Below are positions 19,440-29,300 of a stretch of 64,000 bases of DNA, piece by piece. Origin of the DNA: Salipiger bermudensis (GTDB lineage Bacteria > Pseudomonadota > Alphaproteobacteria > Rhodobacterales > Rhodobacteraceae); contig NZ_JAHVIA010000004.1 of assembly GCF_019801965.1 (NCBI RefSeq), positions 62,001 through 126,000 on the forward strand. The letters are read 5' to 3'. Numbering within the stretch: the stretch's first letter is position 1; every line of letters begins with the position of its first letter. The position numbers were made by a program, and so were the translations under genes. The notes below the pieces were generated by a model. The model was given only the letters and a program-made list of their open reading frames with translations, searched no databases and was not told where the DNA came from.

Positions 19440-20161
19440 GGTCGGCGGCCCTTCGTCTCGCGGCCGCGGCCGCTCTGGGGCTGACGCTCTGGACCGGCGC
19501 GGCCGCGGCGGAGGGCTGCCGACTGGCGCTTCTGCTGGCGCTCGATGTCTCCTCCTCGGTGGACGAGGAGGAGTATCGCCTGCAGAAGGAGGGGCTGGCC
19601 GCGGCGCTGGCCGACCCCGACATCGCGCGCTCGATCCTAGAAGGGGAGGGCCGCGTGGCGCTTGGCGTCTACGAGTGGAGCGGGCGGCGGCAATCCACCG
19701 TGGTGCTCGACTGGACGGTGATCGGCGACCAGCCGGCGCTCGATCAGGCCATCGGCCAGATCCTCGCCGCGCCGCGCAGCCACAATCGCTTCCCGACCGC
19801 GATGGGCTACGCCCTGGGCTACGGCTCGGCCATGCTCGACCGCGCGCCGGTCTGCCTGCGGCGGGTGATCGATGTCTCCGGTGATGGCATCACCAATGAC
19901 GGTTTCCGCCCGCAGCAGGCCTACCTGCACTTTCCCTTCGGCGACGTGACGGTGAACGGGCTGGCCGTGCTGGGCTCGGATCCGCGGGTGGTCGAGTATT
20001 TCCGCGGCGAGGTGGCGCATGGGCCGGGCGCCTTCGTCGAGGTGGCGCAGGGCTATGCCGATTTCCGCCGGGCGATGACGCTGAAGCTGTTCCGCGAACT
20101 CAACGACATGATCATCGGCGGGCTGGAGAGCCAGAGCGGCGACCGCCCGGAGCTGCGCTAG
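19433..20161 (+). CDS. DUF1194 (von Willebrand A-like) exported protein
   Basis: About 242 residues with a signal peptide (LRLAAAAALGLTLWTGAAAA) and a DUF1194 domain. It shows a VWA-like MIDAS start (LALDVSSSVDEEEY) and the later IDVSGDGITNDGF segment. Function unknown; the fold suggests a metal-dependent adhesion or protein interaction module in the periplasm. The only well-placed start is a TTG at 19433 that overlaps the end of gloA, since no in-frame ATG or GTG lies before the signal peptide. A weak start fits low-level coupled translation. Confidence 0.75.
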   Translation: MVRSAALRLAAAAALGLTLWTGAAAAEGCRLALLLALDVSSSVDEEEYRLQKEGLAAALADPDIARSILEGEGRVALGVYEWSGRRQSTVVLDWTVIGDQPALDQAIGQILAAPRSHNRFPTAMGYALGYGSAMLDRAPVCLRRVIDVSGDGITNDGFRPQQAYLHFPFGDVTVNGLAVLGSDPRVVEYFRGEVAHGPGAFVEVAQGYADFRRAMTLKLFRELNDMIIGGLESQSGDRPELR

Positions 20162-20236
20162 GCGAACGAGGTATCTGCGGGAACCGGGCAATGCGGATGC
20201 AGCCTTGACCCGCGCTGCGCCGGTGGATCGCGACGT

Positions 20237-20370
20237 CCGCCCGAGCTGCGGTCAGCGCCTTTGGCGTGCATCGAGCGGATCGCGAATCTCTGCCCGGGCT
20301 GTGGTCAGCGCCTTCAGCGTCGATCGAACGGACCCCGACCACTGCCTGAATGGCACTCAGCGCCTCTAGA
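20237..20370. repeat. Degenerate direct repeats, period about 53 nt
   Basis: The convergent gap between the DUF1194 gene and the MarR gene holds two and a half imperfect units of 52-53 nt. Each contains GTCAGCGCCT or CTCAGCGCCT (at 20251, 20304 and 20356), preceded by a GCCCGAGCTG-like stretch and, in the first two units, followed by an ATCGA-rich part. No gene is seen in them. Confidence 0.6.
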
Positions 20371-20422
20371 ATATATCGATACGCATCTGGGCCTCGCGCT
20401 GCGGCCGGAGCGGTGCCCGCCG

Positions 20423-20920
20423 CTAGTAGATATACCGGATCTGGTCGGTCCAGAACCGTTCCAGCCGGCGCAGCGAGGTGTTGATCTTGTCGAGCCCGTC
20501 GATATCGATGACGTTGCGCCCTTCGAGCCCATCTGAATGCCGCTCGAACAGGGTCTGCACCATGTCGCGGACCTCGCGTCCCTTGGCGGTCAGCCGGACC
20601 CGCACCGAGCGGCGATCAATCTCGCAGCGCTGGTGGTGCATGTAGCCCATCTCGACCAGCTTCTTGAGATTGTAGCTGACATTGCTGCCCTGGTAATAGC
20701 CACGCGATTTCAGCTCGCCCGCCGTCACCTCGTTATCGCCGATGTTGTAGAGCAGCAGCGCCTGAACCGCGTTGATATCGAGCAGGCCGGTGCGCTCGAA
20801 CTCGTCCTTTATGACATCGAGCAGAAGCCGGTGCAGCCGCTCCACGAGCGAGAGCGTCTCGAGATAGCCGGTCATGTAACCGCTGAACGGCTTCTTCCCC
20901 ATGGAGGCATGAATGCTCAT
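20423..20920 (-). CDS. MarR-family transcriptional regulator, LdtR-like
   Basis: A 165-residue winged-helix regulator. The recognition region GYYQGSNVSYNLKKLVEMGY and the wing CEIDRRSVRVRLTAKG strongly resemble the LdtR-type MarR proteins of alphaproteobacteria, which are linked to control of L,D-transpeptidase and stress genes; that specific assignment is from memory of the family and is moderate. The ATG at 20920 is preceded by GGAG; a GTG one codon earlier is also in frame. A 20-nt inverted repeat lies just upstream and may be its own operator. Confidence 0.85.
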   Translation of the reverse strand: MSIHASMGKKPFSGYMTGYLETLSLVERLHRLLLDVIKDEFERTGLLDINAVQALLLYNIGDNEVTAGELKSRGYYQGSNVSYNLKKLVEMGYMHHQRCEIDRRSVRVRLTAKGREVRDMVQTLFERHSDGLEGRNVIDIDGLDKINTSLRRLERFWTDQIRYIY

Positions 20921-20930
20921 CACCGTCTCC

Positions 20931-20950
20931 GCCTGTTCCTTGTGACAGGC
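20931..20950. promoter_or_regulatory. Candidate operator upstream of the MarR gene
   Basis: GCCTGT and ACAGGC form a perfect 6-bp inverted repeat with an 8-nt spacer, centred about 20 nt upstream of the start of the MarR gene and near its ribosome site. The size fits a MarR dimer site, suggesting autoregulation. Confidence 0.45.
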
Positions 20951-21016
20951 AGGTTTGGGGGAAAAACACCAACAATCGGTTAAATCACGCCAAAGACATG
21001 AAAAACCGTGCCGACC

Positions 21017-21277
21017 TCAGGGATTGCAGGCGACCTGCGAGATATCGTCAATCAGCGGCTTCAGCGTGGCGGGGGGCGGGAGCTGGCCCGAGACCCACTG
21101 GTAGAGATCCTGATCGTTCTCTTCGAGCAGCGCCTCGTAGGCGTCGAGCTGGGCCGCATCCATGCCGGCGAGCCTCGCATCGGCATAGCGCATCAGGATG
21201 ATGTCCATCTCCTTGATGCCACGGCGCATCGACCGCATGGTCAGCCTCTTCAGGCGGTTTTCCGGGGTCTCGGTCAT
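21017..21277 (-). CDS. sdhE: FAD assembly factor SdhE (succinate dehydrogenase assembly factor 2)
   Basis: An 86-residue protein of the SdhE/Sdh5 (DUF339) family, which helps covalent attachment of FAD to SdhA. The conserved RSMRRGIKEMDIIL motif (RGxxE) and the acidic YEALLEENDQDLYQW part are clear. AAGGAGG lies just before the ATG. The start overlaps the stop of the upstream XRE-type regulator gene (ATGA), so the two are cotranscribed. Confidence 0.93.
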   Translation of the reverse strand: MTETPENRLKRLTMRSMRRGIKEMDIILMRYADARLAGMDAAQLDAYEALLEENDQDLYQWVSGQLPPPATLKPLIDDISQVACNP

Positions 21278-21669
21278 GCGTCCTCCTTGAGCAGCTGGCG
21301 CAGGGTCTTTTCCAGGCGGCCGAGCCTGTCGCCGGCGGTCTGGATCTGGGTCTTGAGGGCGCGGATTTCCAGCAGAGCGTCGTTCACATCGGCGGGCAGG
21401 GCGGCCTCGGTCTCTTCCGGGCCCGATATGCCGTCGCCCTCGCCGGTGAGCAACCACATGATCGACACGTTGAGCAGCCCGGCCAGCATCTGCAGCTTGT
21501 TGGCGCGCGGCTCGGAGAGGTCGTTTTCCCAGCCATGCAGGGTCTTGAGCTTCACGCCGAGGCGGCGGGCCAGCTTCTCCTGCCCCATGCCGGCGGCCTC
21601 GCGGGCGGCGGCGATGCGGTCGCCGAAGGTGGCGGCGTCGGGGCCATACCAGTCGGTGGTGTCGTTCAT
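21274..21669 (-). CDS. XRE-family helix-turn-helix protein
   Basis: A 131-residue protein with an N-terminal helix-turn-helix of Cro/C1 type (residues about 14-70: GDRIAAAREAAGMGQEKLAR and LKTLHGWENDLSEPRANKL) and a C-terminal coiled-coil-like helix (ALLEIRALKTQIQTAGDRLG). Its target genes are unknown. It is coupled to sdhE by a four-base overlap and is divergent from the aminotransferase gene. Confidence 0.88.
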   Translation of the reverse strand: MNDTTDWYGPDAATFGDRIAAAREAAGMGQEKLARRLGVKLKTLHGWENDLSEPRANKLQMLAGLLNVSIMWLLTGEGDGISGPEETEAALPADVNDALLEIRALKTQIQTAGDRLGRLEKTLRQLLKEDA

Positions 21670-21725
21670 TCTGCGCTCCTCCCGGCCCCTTGGGCCGCTG
21701 ACCTTGCGGCGGATGCCGCTTGAAC

Positions 21726-21742
21726 GGGTGCGGGGCGCACCC
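21726..21742. promoter_or_regulatory. Candidate operator between XRE gene and aminotransferase gene
   Basis: GGGTGCG and CGCACCC are perfect 7-bp arms around a 3-nt centre, placed in the 108-nt divergent gap. It could be the site of the adjacent XRE regulator. Confidence 0.3.
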
Positions 21743-21756
21743 TATGACAGTCCTGA

Positions 21757-22980
<1,224 letters not shown>

Positions 22981-23034
22981 GGCGCTGGATCCGGCGCCGC
23001 TGGCCGGGGCTGTCACGAGGAGAGAGGAGGGGAC

Positions 23035-23436
23035 ATGTCAGGCGATCTTCCCGAGTATTATTTTCGCGTCCGCGACAACGGTGCGACGGTGTTCCGAGTC
23101 GACACCGAGAACCGCCAGCGCCGCATCGAGATGGACCAGATCGCCGTGGTCAACGTCAATCGCGGCGAGATCAAGCCACATGGCGACCGGGTGCTCAGCG
23201 ATTCCGACCTGAGCGCGATCCGGCGCTGGATGACCGACCGGCAGGCGCTGCTGGCGATGCGCGACATGGACGACATCCACCGCGCCATCGACGGGCTGAA
23301 CCTGACGACGCAATGGGCCCAGTCCAAGGCCAGCGACGCGCAGCTCGACGAGGTCACCGATGCGCTGCTGCTGGCGATGCACGATCTGCGGACGGTGCTG
23401 GTGCGCAAACGCGCGGACCGGTTGCTGAAGACCTGA
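23035..23436 (+). CDS. Conserved-looking hypothetical protein
   Basis: A 133-residue hydrophilic, mostly helical protein with no signal peptide or membrane segment. The N-terminal part (PEYYFRVRDNGATVFRVDTE) is beta-like and the rest is helical with many charged residues. No family is recognised. AGAGAGGAGGGG lies directly before the ATG, so expression is likely. Confidence 0.65.
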   Translation: MSGDLPEYYFRVRDNGATVFRVDTENRQRRIEMDQIAVVNVNRGEIKPHGDRVLSDSDLSAIRRWMTDRQALLAMRDMDDIHRAIDGLNLTTQWAQSKASDAQLDEVTDALLLAMHDLRTVLVRKRADRLLKT

Positions 23437-23447
23437 CGCGTTTCGAT

Positions 23448-23476
23448 AACAATCGCCTTTCTGCGGCGCGATTGTT
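23448..23476 (+). terminator. Hairpin after the hypothetical gene
   Basis: AACAATCGC and GCGATTGTT form a perfect 9-bp stem with an 11-nt loop about 12 nt after the stop codon. No run of T follows, so termination strength is uncertain. Confidence 0.5.
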
Positions 23477-23601
23477 CTCGCAGCCGGGCGGCCCGAGAGC
23501 AAACTGCCTTATTTTCGCCAAGATGTTTGACTCGCGGTCCGGCGCTGATACCCTGAATTCACGAGATTTTTTCCATCAATCCGGTTTCACGGGGGGACCA
23601 G

Positions 23602-23922
23602 ATGCGCGCCTTCACCTTTCTCGCCGTCGCCGCGGCGCTGACGATTTCCGCGTCGCAGGCGCTGGCCTGGGACGATGCCTACAAGGGCGATGCCACCGCC
23701 GATCCCAGCCGCCAGCCGCTGATCCAGGCCTACCCGGCGGCGAATTACTGCCCGGCGGGCAAGCAGCCGGTGATCGTGGGCGGGGTGATCTATTGCGGCG
23801 TGCCGACGGCAGGCACCTATTACGACCCGGTCTCCAGGCCGCGCGTGACTGTGGCGACGCAGAACAGCTACCTGCCGCGCGCCTATGCGCCCGAGGGTGA
23901 AAAGGGCGTGGTCAGCAACTGA
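23602..23922 (+). CDS. Small exported protein of unknown function
   Basis: A 106-residue protein with a clear signal peptide (MRAFTFLAVAAALTISASQALA) and a mature part with two cysteines (NYCPAGKQPV and VIYCGVPTAG) that could form a disulfide bond. Rich in Pro, Tyr and Gly. No family is recognised. An ACGGGGGGACCAG stretch precedes the ATG. Confidence 0.7.
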   Translation: MRAFTFLAVAAALTISASQALAWDDAYKGDATADPSRQPLIQAYPAANYCPAGKQPVIVGGVIYCGVPTAGTYYDPVSRPRVTVATQNSYLPRAYAPEGEKGVVSN

Positions 23923-23993
23923 CGCCGCGCCCCTTGGCAAATTCGGACAGGCCGCGTATATGCGCGGCCTGAACCATTTCCGGGGATCCGACC

Positions 23994-24785
23994 ATGCAGG
24001 GCAGTGCAAATCTCAACATCATGATCAAGGCGGCGCGCAAAGCGGGCCGGTCGCTGGTCAAGGATTTCCGCGAGGTCGAGAACCTGCAGGTCTCGATGAA
24101 GGGCGCCGGCGACTTCGTCAGCCGCGCCGACATCGCCTCCGAGAAGATCCTCAAGGAAGAGCTGCTGGGTGCGCGTCCGACCTATGGCTGGCTGGCCGAG
24201 GAGGGCGGTTCCCAGGATGGCGCCGACCCGACGCGGCGCTGGATCGTCGATCCGCTCGACGGCACCACCAACTTCCTGCACGGCCTGCCGCATTGGGGCG
24301 TGTCGATCGCCCTCGAGCACAAGGGCCAGATCGTTTCCGCCGTGGTCTATGACCCGGCCAAGGACGAGATGTTCTACGCCGAGAAGGGCAGCGGTGCCTG
24401 GCTCAACGACTCGCGCCGCCTGCGCGTGTCCGGCCGCTCGCGGATGATCGAGGCGATCTTCGCCACCGGCATTCCCTACGCCGCCAAGAACACCCTGCCG
24501 GCGACGCTGAAGGATTTCGCCAAGCTGATGCCGGAATGCGCCGGCGTGCGCCGCTGGGGCGCCGCCTCGCTGGATCTCGCCTATGTCGCTGCCGGCCGCT
24601 TCGACGGCTACTGGGAGCGCGAGCTGAAGCTCTGGGACATCGCCGCGGGCTATCTCATCGCGCTCGAGGCCGGCGCGCTGGTCGACGGCGTGCGCGAGGG
24701 GCAGGATCCACTGGAGAGCGGCTCCCTGCTCTGCGCAAACAATTCGATCTACGACAGCTTCGCCAAGATCATCCGCGAGGTCTGA
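23994..24785 (+). CDS. suhB: Inositol monophosphatase family protein (SuhB-like)
   Basis: A 263-residue member of the Mg-dependent inositol monophosphatase family. The metal sites are visible in WLAEEGG, WIVDPLDGTTNFLHG and LWDIAAGYLIALEAG. Substrates could be myo-inositol 1-phosphate or related phosphate esters. It has its own upstream region and is followed by a repeat array. The length is normal. Confidence 0.93.
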   Translation: MQGSANLNIMIKAARKAGRSLVKDFREVENLQVSMKGAGDFVSRADIASEKILKEELLGARPTYGWLAEEGGSQDGADPTRRWIVDPLDGTTNFLHGLPHWGVSIALEHKGQIVSAVVYDPAKDEMFYAEKGSGAWLNDSRRLRVSGRSRMIEAIFATGIPYAAKNTLPATLKDFAKLMPECAGVRRWGAASLDLAYVAAGRFDGYWERELKLWDIAAGYLIALEAGALVDGVREGQDPLESGSLLCANNSIYDSFAKIIREV

Positions 24786-24811
24786 CACGGCGCCCCTCAC
24801 GGCGCCCCTGT

Positions 24812-25110
24812 CTTCTCTACATCGCAAAATACTCCCGCCGGAGGCGTCCTCCGCCTGCGGCCGGGCGCAAAGCCACAATGGCGCACCGGCACACGCGACC
24901 ACCCATGGCCGCCCCGCGCCACGCCCAGCTCTTCTCTACGTCGCAAATACTCCCGCCGGAGGCGTACCGCGCCTGCGGCCGGGCGCAACGCCACGATGGC
25001 GCACCGGCATCCGCCACCACCCGAGGCCGCCCCGCGCCGCGCCCAGCTCTTCTCTACGTCGCAAATACTCCCGCCGGAGGCATCCCGGCCCTGCGGCCGG
25101 GCGCTACCGG
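24812..25110. repeat. Tandem repeat, about 119 nt, 2.5 copies
   Basis: The gap after suhB consists of two full units and a partial third. Each unit starts with CTTCTCTACGTCGCAAATAC (first copy with A for G and one extra A) at 24812, 24931 and 25049, followed by the inverted CTCCCGCCGGAGGC and CTGCGGCCGGGCGC. Units are about 118-119 nt and highly similar. The third copy runs into the stop of the convergent GFA gene. No gene lies in the tract. Confidence 0.85.
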
Positions 25111-25496
25111 TCGGAGGGGTGATTGACCCCGTCGGTCCAGGGGATGGGTTCGTGCTCGGCCGGGTTCACGCCCTCGATCGCGCCCATGTTGACGCCGTAC
25201 TGGTTCGGGTTCGAGCGCCGGCGGTGGTACATGTAGATGCCGCAGACCGAGCAGAAATGGTGCTGCGCCGTCATCGTGCCGAACTGGTAGAGCGTCAGCT
25301 TGTCGGCGCCCCTGACCACCTCGACGCCGTCGAGGGGGGCCGAGACCGCCGGGGCGCCGCGGCGGCGGCAGAAGGAGCAATCGCAGCGCCGGGCGCTGGC
25401 AAGCCCCTCGGAGAGCATGACGCGCAGCTCGACGGCGCCGCAATGGCAGGTGGCCTTCAAGGGGCCGATCATCGGGTCCTTCAATTCGTGGCTCAT
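25104..25496 (-). CDS. GFA-family zinc protein (glutathione-dependent formaldehyde-activating-like)
   Basis: A 130-residue protein of the GFA (CENP-V-like) fold with zinc cysteines in TCHCGAVELRV, RRCDCSFCRRRG and FCSVCGIYMY. Some family members bind formaldehyde-glutathione adducts, but many have unknown substrates. The ATG overlaps the stop of the rhomboid gene (ATGA), so both are in one transcript. Confidence 0.88.
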   Translation of the reverse strand: MSHELKDPMIGPLKATCHCGAVELRVMLSEGLASARRCDCSFCRRRGAPAVSAPLDGVEVVRGADKLTLYQFGTMTAQHHFCSVCGIYMYHRRRSNPNQYGVNMGAIEGVNPAEHEPIPWTDGVNHPSDR

Positions 25497-26236
25497 CGTC
25501 TGCGTCCTATCCTCGGAATGCGGGTGGTGTCGGTGTAGCGGCCCGCCGGGTGGGGCGGGTGGCCGTGGGTGCGGCTCCAGAAGGCCGGGCCGCCGCGGCG
25601 CAGCCAGGTGGGGGTGATCAGTGCCATGCCGGCCACGAAGCCGCCGAGATGAGCCCAGTAGGCGACGCCGGAGCCGTCGCCCGCCGGGCCGAAGCCGCCG
25701 AAGAGCTGCAGGGCGAACCACACGGCGAGCAGGATCCAGGCCGGCACCGGGATGATCTTGAAGATGATGATCAGGATGACGAGGATGTCGACCCGGGCCC
25801 TGGGAAACATCAGCAGGTAGGCGCCCATGACGCCGGCGATGGCGCCGGAGGCACCGACGGTGGGCACCGGTGAGAGCGGCGCCGAGAGATAATGCACCAG
25901 CGCCGCGATCAGGCCGGAGGCCAGGTAGAAGCCGAGATATTTCGCGTGGCCCAGTTCATCCTCGATATTGTCGCCGAAGATGAACAGGAACAGCATGTTG
26001 CCGGCCAGGTGGGCGAGCCCGCCATGCAGGAACATTGAGGTCAGCAGCCCGCTGAAGCCGTAGCCTTCGCTGACCAGCGCCGGGATCAGCGCCCAGTCGA
26101 CGAAGAAGGCGTTGAGCGCGCGCGGGTTCTGGAACAGCCCCCAATAGCTCACGAAGATGAGGATATTGGCCGCGATCAACGCGTAGGTGACATAGGGCGT
26201 GCGGCCCGACGGGTTGTGATCGCGGATCGGAAACAT
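25493..26236 (-). CDS. Rhomboid-family intramembrane serine protease
   Basis: A 247-residue membrane protein with six predicted helices. The catalytic Ser lies in VGASGAIAGVMGAY and the catalytic His in YWAHLGGFVAGM; the conserved FLHGGLAHLAGNMLFL segment is present. It cleaves membrane proteins within the bilayer; the substrates are unknown. The C-terminal 30 residues are hydrophilic, rich in Pro, His and Arg. Confidence 0.92.
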   Translation of the reverse strand: MFPIRDHNPSGRTPYVTYALIAANILIFVSYWGLFQNPRALNAFFVDWALIPALVSEGYGFSGLLTSMFLHGGLAHLAGNMLFLFIFGDNIEDELGHAKYLGFYLASGLIAALVHYLSAPLSPVPTVGASGAIAGVMGAYLLMFPRARVDILVILIIIFKIIPVPAWILLAVWFALQLFGGFGPAGDGSGVAYWAHLGGFVAGMALITPTWLRRGGPAFWSRTHGHPPHPAGRYTDTTRIPRIGRRR

Positions 26237-26289
26237 GGAAAGGAGCTTGGCGCGGAAGTGGCCCGCGTCAAGCTCTTACGGGGAGATCG

Positions 26290-26312
26290 GGGCGCGGCAG
26301 GGGGCCGCGCCC
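26290..26312 (-). terminator. Hairpin after putA
   Basis: GGGCGCGGC and GCCGCGCCC form a perfect 9-bp GC stem with a five-base loop, starting six nt after the putA stop codon on the minus strand. No U tract follows. Confidence 0.55.
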
Positions 26313-26317
26313 GCCGC

Positions 26318-29300
26318 TTACATGTTTCCGCCGAGCAGGGCCGCGTTGCCGCCCGACGCGGTGGTGTCGATGCAGACATGGCGCTCGGCGCGGGCGTGGC
26401 CGGTGTCGGGCAGGCCGGTGATCAGGCTCAGGATCGGCCCAGCGCGCCCGGCCAGCGCCGCGCGATAGGCGCGGGCCTGCGTCTCGTCGCCCCACCAGAT
26501 CGCCGCCGAGAAGCCTTTGAGCGCCGTCAGCGCATCGGGCGCCAGCTTGCCCTGCGCAGTGACCGCCACGCCGCCGCGCTTGCGCACCGCCTCGGCCTGC
26601 GCCGCGGCACAGTCGCTGCCCGGACCGAGGCAGAGCACCGGCGGGCGGGCGAAGCTGGTATACTGGTTGGCCTCGCCGGTCGGCCCCGGCAGTTCGGTGA
26701 GCTTCGAGGGCGCGCCGCGCCCGGCGCCGTCGATGGCCGCCGTCAGGCGCGCGGGCACCTCACCGGTCGACCAGTTGCCGGCAGGGACGGTCGGCGCGTG
26801 GTCGCGGAAGCGGTCGCAATAGAGCGGCCCGCCGGCCTTGGGGCCGGTGCCCGAAAGCCCCTCGCCGCCGAAGGGCTGGCTGCCCACGATGGCGCCGATC
26901 TGGTTGCGGTTGACGTAGAGGTTGCCGGCCTCGACGCGCTCGGTCACGTGCTGCACCCGGTCGTCGATGCGGGTCTGCAGGCCGAAGGTCAGCCCGTAGC
27001 CTGTGGCGTTGATCGCGTCGATCACCTCGTCGAGTTCGTCTGCCTTGAAGGTGGCGAGATGCAGCACCGGGCCGAAGATCTCGCGCTCGAGATCGCCGAT
27101 CCCGCCGACCCGGACCAGCGCCGGGCCGATGAAGTGGCCGGCGCGCGGCACGTCGATCTGCTTCATCAGCCGGCCCTCGGCGCGGGCGGCCTCGACATAG
27201 GCGTGGATGCCGTCATGGGCCTCGGCGTCGATCACCGGGCCGAGATCGGTGGAGAGATCCCACGGCAGGCCCGGGCGCAGCGCCTCCATGGCGCCCTCGA
27301 GCATCTCGGTGAAATGCGGCGCGATGTCCTCCTGCACGTAGAGGCAGCGCAGCGCCGAGCAGCGCTGGCCGGCGGATTGAAAGGCCGATTCGACGATCGC
27401 CCGCACCGCCTGCTCTGGGAGCGCGGTGCTGTCGACGATCATCGCGTTGAGCCCGCCGGTCTCGGCGATGAGCGGCGTGCCGGGGTCGAGGTTCTCGGCG
27501 ATCGAGCGGTGGATGATCTGCGCGGTCTCGGTCGAGCCGGTGAAGGCCACGCCCTTGACGCGGCTGTTCGAGGTCAGCGCGGCGCCCACATCGCCCGCAC
27601 CGGGCAGCAGTTGCAGCGCCTCGCGGGGCACGCCGGCCTCGTGCAGCAGCTGCACCGCGCGCCACGCGATCAGCGGGGTCTGCTCGGCGGGCTTGGCGAG
27701 CACCGCGTTGCCGGTGGCCAGCGCCGCGGCGATCTGGCCGGTGAAGATCGCCAGCGGGAAGTTCCACGGCGAGATGCAGGCAAAGACGCCGCGCGCAGGC
27801 GCTCCCTCGGCGCGCTCGGCGTAGTAGCGCAGGAAGTCGACCGCCTCGCGCAGCTCGGCCACCGCGTCGAGCTGGGTCTTGCCGGCTTCGCGGTGCAGCA
27901 GGGCGAAGATCTCGCCGTAATGCGCCTCGTAGAGATCGGCGGCCTTGAGCAGGGCGGCGGCCCGGTCGGAGGGGCTGGCCTGCCACGGCTGCGCGGCCTC
28001 GGCGGCGGCGGCGACGGTCTCGGGGCTGGCCCAGCTGATCTCGCCCACGTGATCGGACGGATCGGCCGGGTTCGGGACGGTGTCGGTCGCGCCCAGAGGC
28101 GCCTCGACGGCGGTGATCGGCCCGGCCTGCCACGGCGCGGAGCGGAACGGCGCGCGGGCGGCGTCGATCTCTGCCAGCGTCGGGCGGTGGGTCAGGTCAA
28201 AGCCCTTGGAGTTCTCGCGCTCGGGGTAGAAGAGCTCGGGGCCGCGGGCGAGGGGGCGCGTGTCATGCGCCTCGAACGGGTCGGCGGCGACGACCGCCGG
28301 CGGCACCTCCTCGTCGACGATCTGGTTGACGAAGGACGAGTTCGCCCCGTTCTCGAGCAGGCGGCGCACGAGATAGGCCAGCAGGTCGCGATGGGCGCCC
28401 ACGGGGGCGTAGATGCGGCAGCGGGTGCCGGCATCCGCCTTGACCAGCCCATGCAGCGTCTCGCCCATGCCGTGCAGGCGCTGGAACTCGAAGGCGCTCT
28501 TGTCATTGGCCATGTGCAGCACGGCAGCGACGGTGTGGGCATTGTGGGTCGCGAATTGCGGGTAGATGCGGTCGGCCATGCCCAAGAGCTTGCGGGCATT
28601 GGCGATGTAGGAGATGTCGGTGTTGGTCTTGGCGGTGAACACTGGGAAGCCCTCTAGCCCCATGACCTGCGCGCGCTTGATCTCGGTATCCCAGTAGGCG
28701 CCCTTGACCAGCCGCACCATGATGCGGCGGTCATGCGCCTCGGCCAGCGCGTAGAGCCAGTCGATGGTCTCGGCGGCGCGCAGCCCGTAGGCCTGCACCA
28801 CGACGCCGAACCCGTCCCAGCCGGCCAGCGTGGGCGAGGCGAAGGCGCGGCCAATCAGGTCGAGCGAGAGCGACAGGCGGTCGGCCTCCTCGGCGTCGAT
28901 GTTGAGACCGATGCCGGCTGCCTTGGCCTCTTCGCAGAGCCGCAGCAGGCGCGGCACCAGCACCTCCATCACCGCGTCGAACTGGCCTTCCTCGTAGCGC
29001 GCGAACAGCGCCGAGAGCTTGACCGAGATGCCGGGATTGTCGCGGATGTCTTTCGCCTTCGCGGCCTTGGCGATGGCTGCGATGGCCTTGGAATAGGCCT
29101 CGAGATAGCGCAGCGCGTCATCCTCGGTGCGGGCGGCCTCGCCGAGCATGTCGTAGCTGTATGTGTAGCCCTTGGCCTCCATGGCGCTGCCGCGCTTCAT
29201 TGCCTTCTCGATGGTTTCGCCCAGCACGAATTGCGCGCCCATCTCCTTCATGGCGCGGCCCACGGCGGTGCGGATCACCGGCTCGCCGAGGCGCTTGACG

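Noticed and set aside
24812-25110. CRISPR array
   Set aside because: Units are about 119 nt, nearly identical along their length, with no alternating repeat/spacer pattern and no cas genes.
26216-28657. Long plus-strand frame opposite putA
   Set aside because: Antisense shadow of a well-conserved enzyme; no ribosome site or domain.
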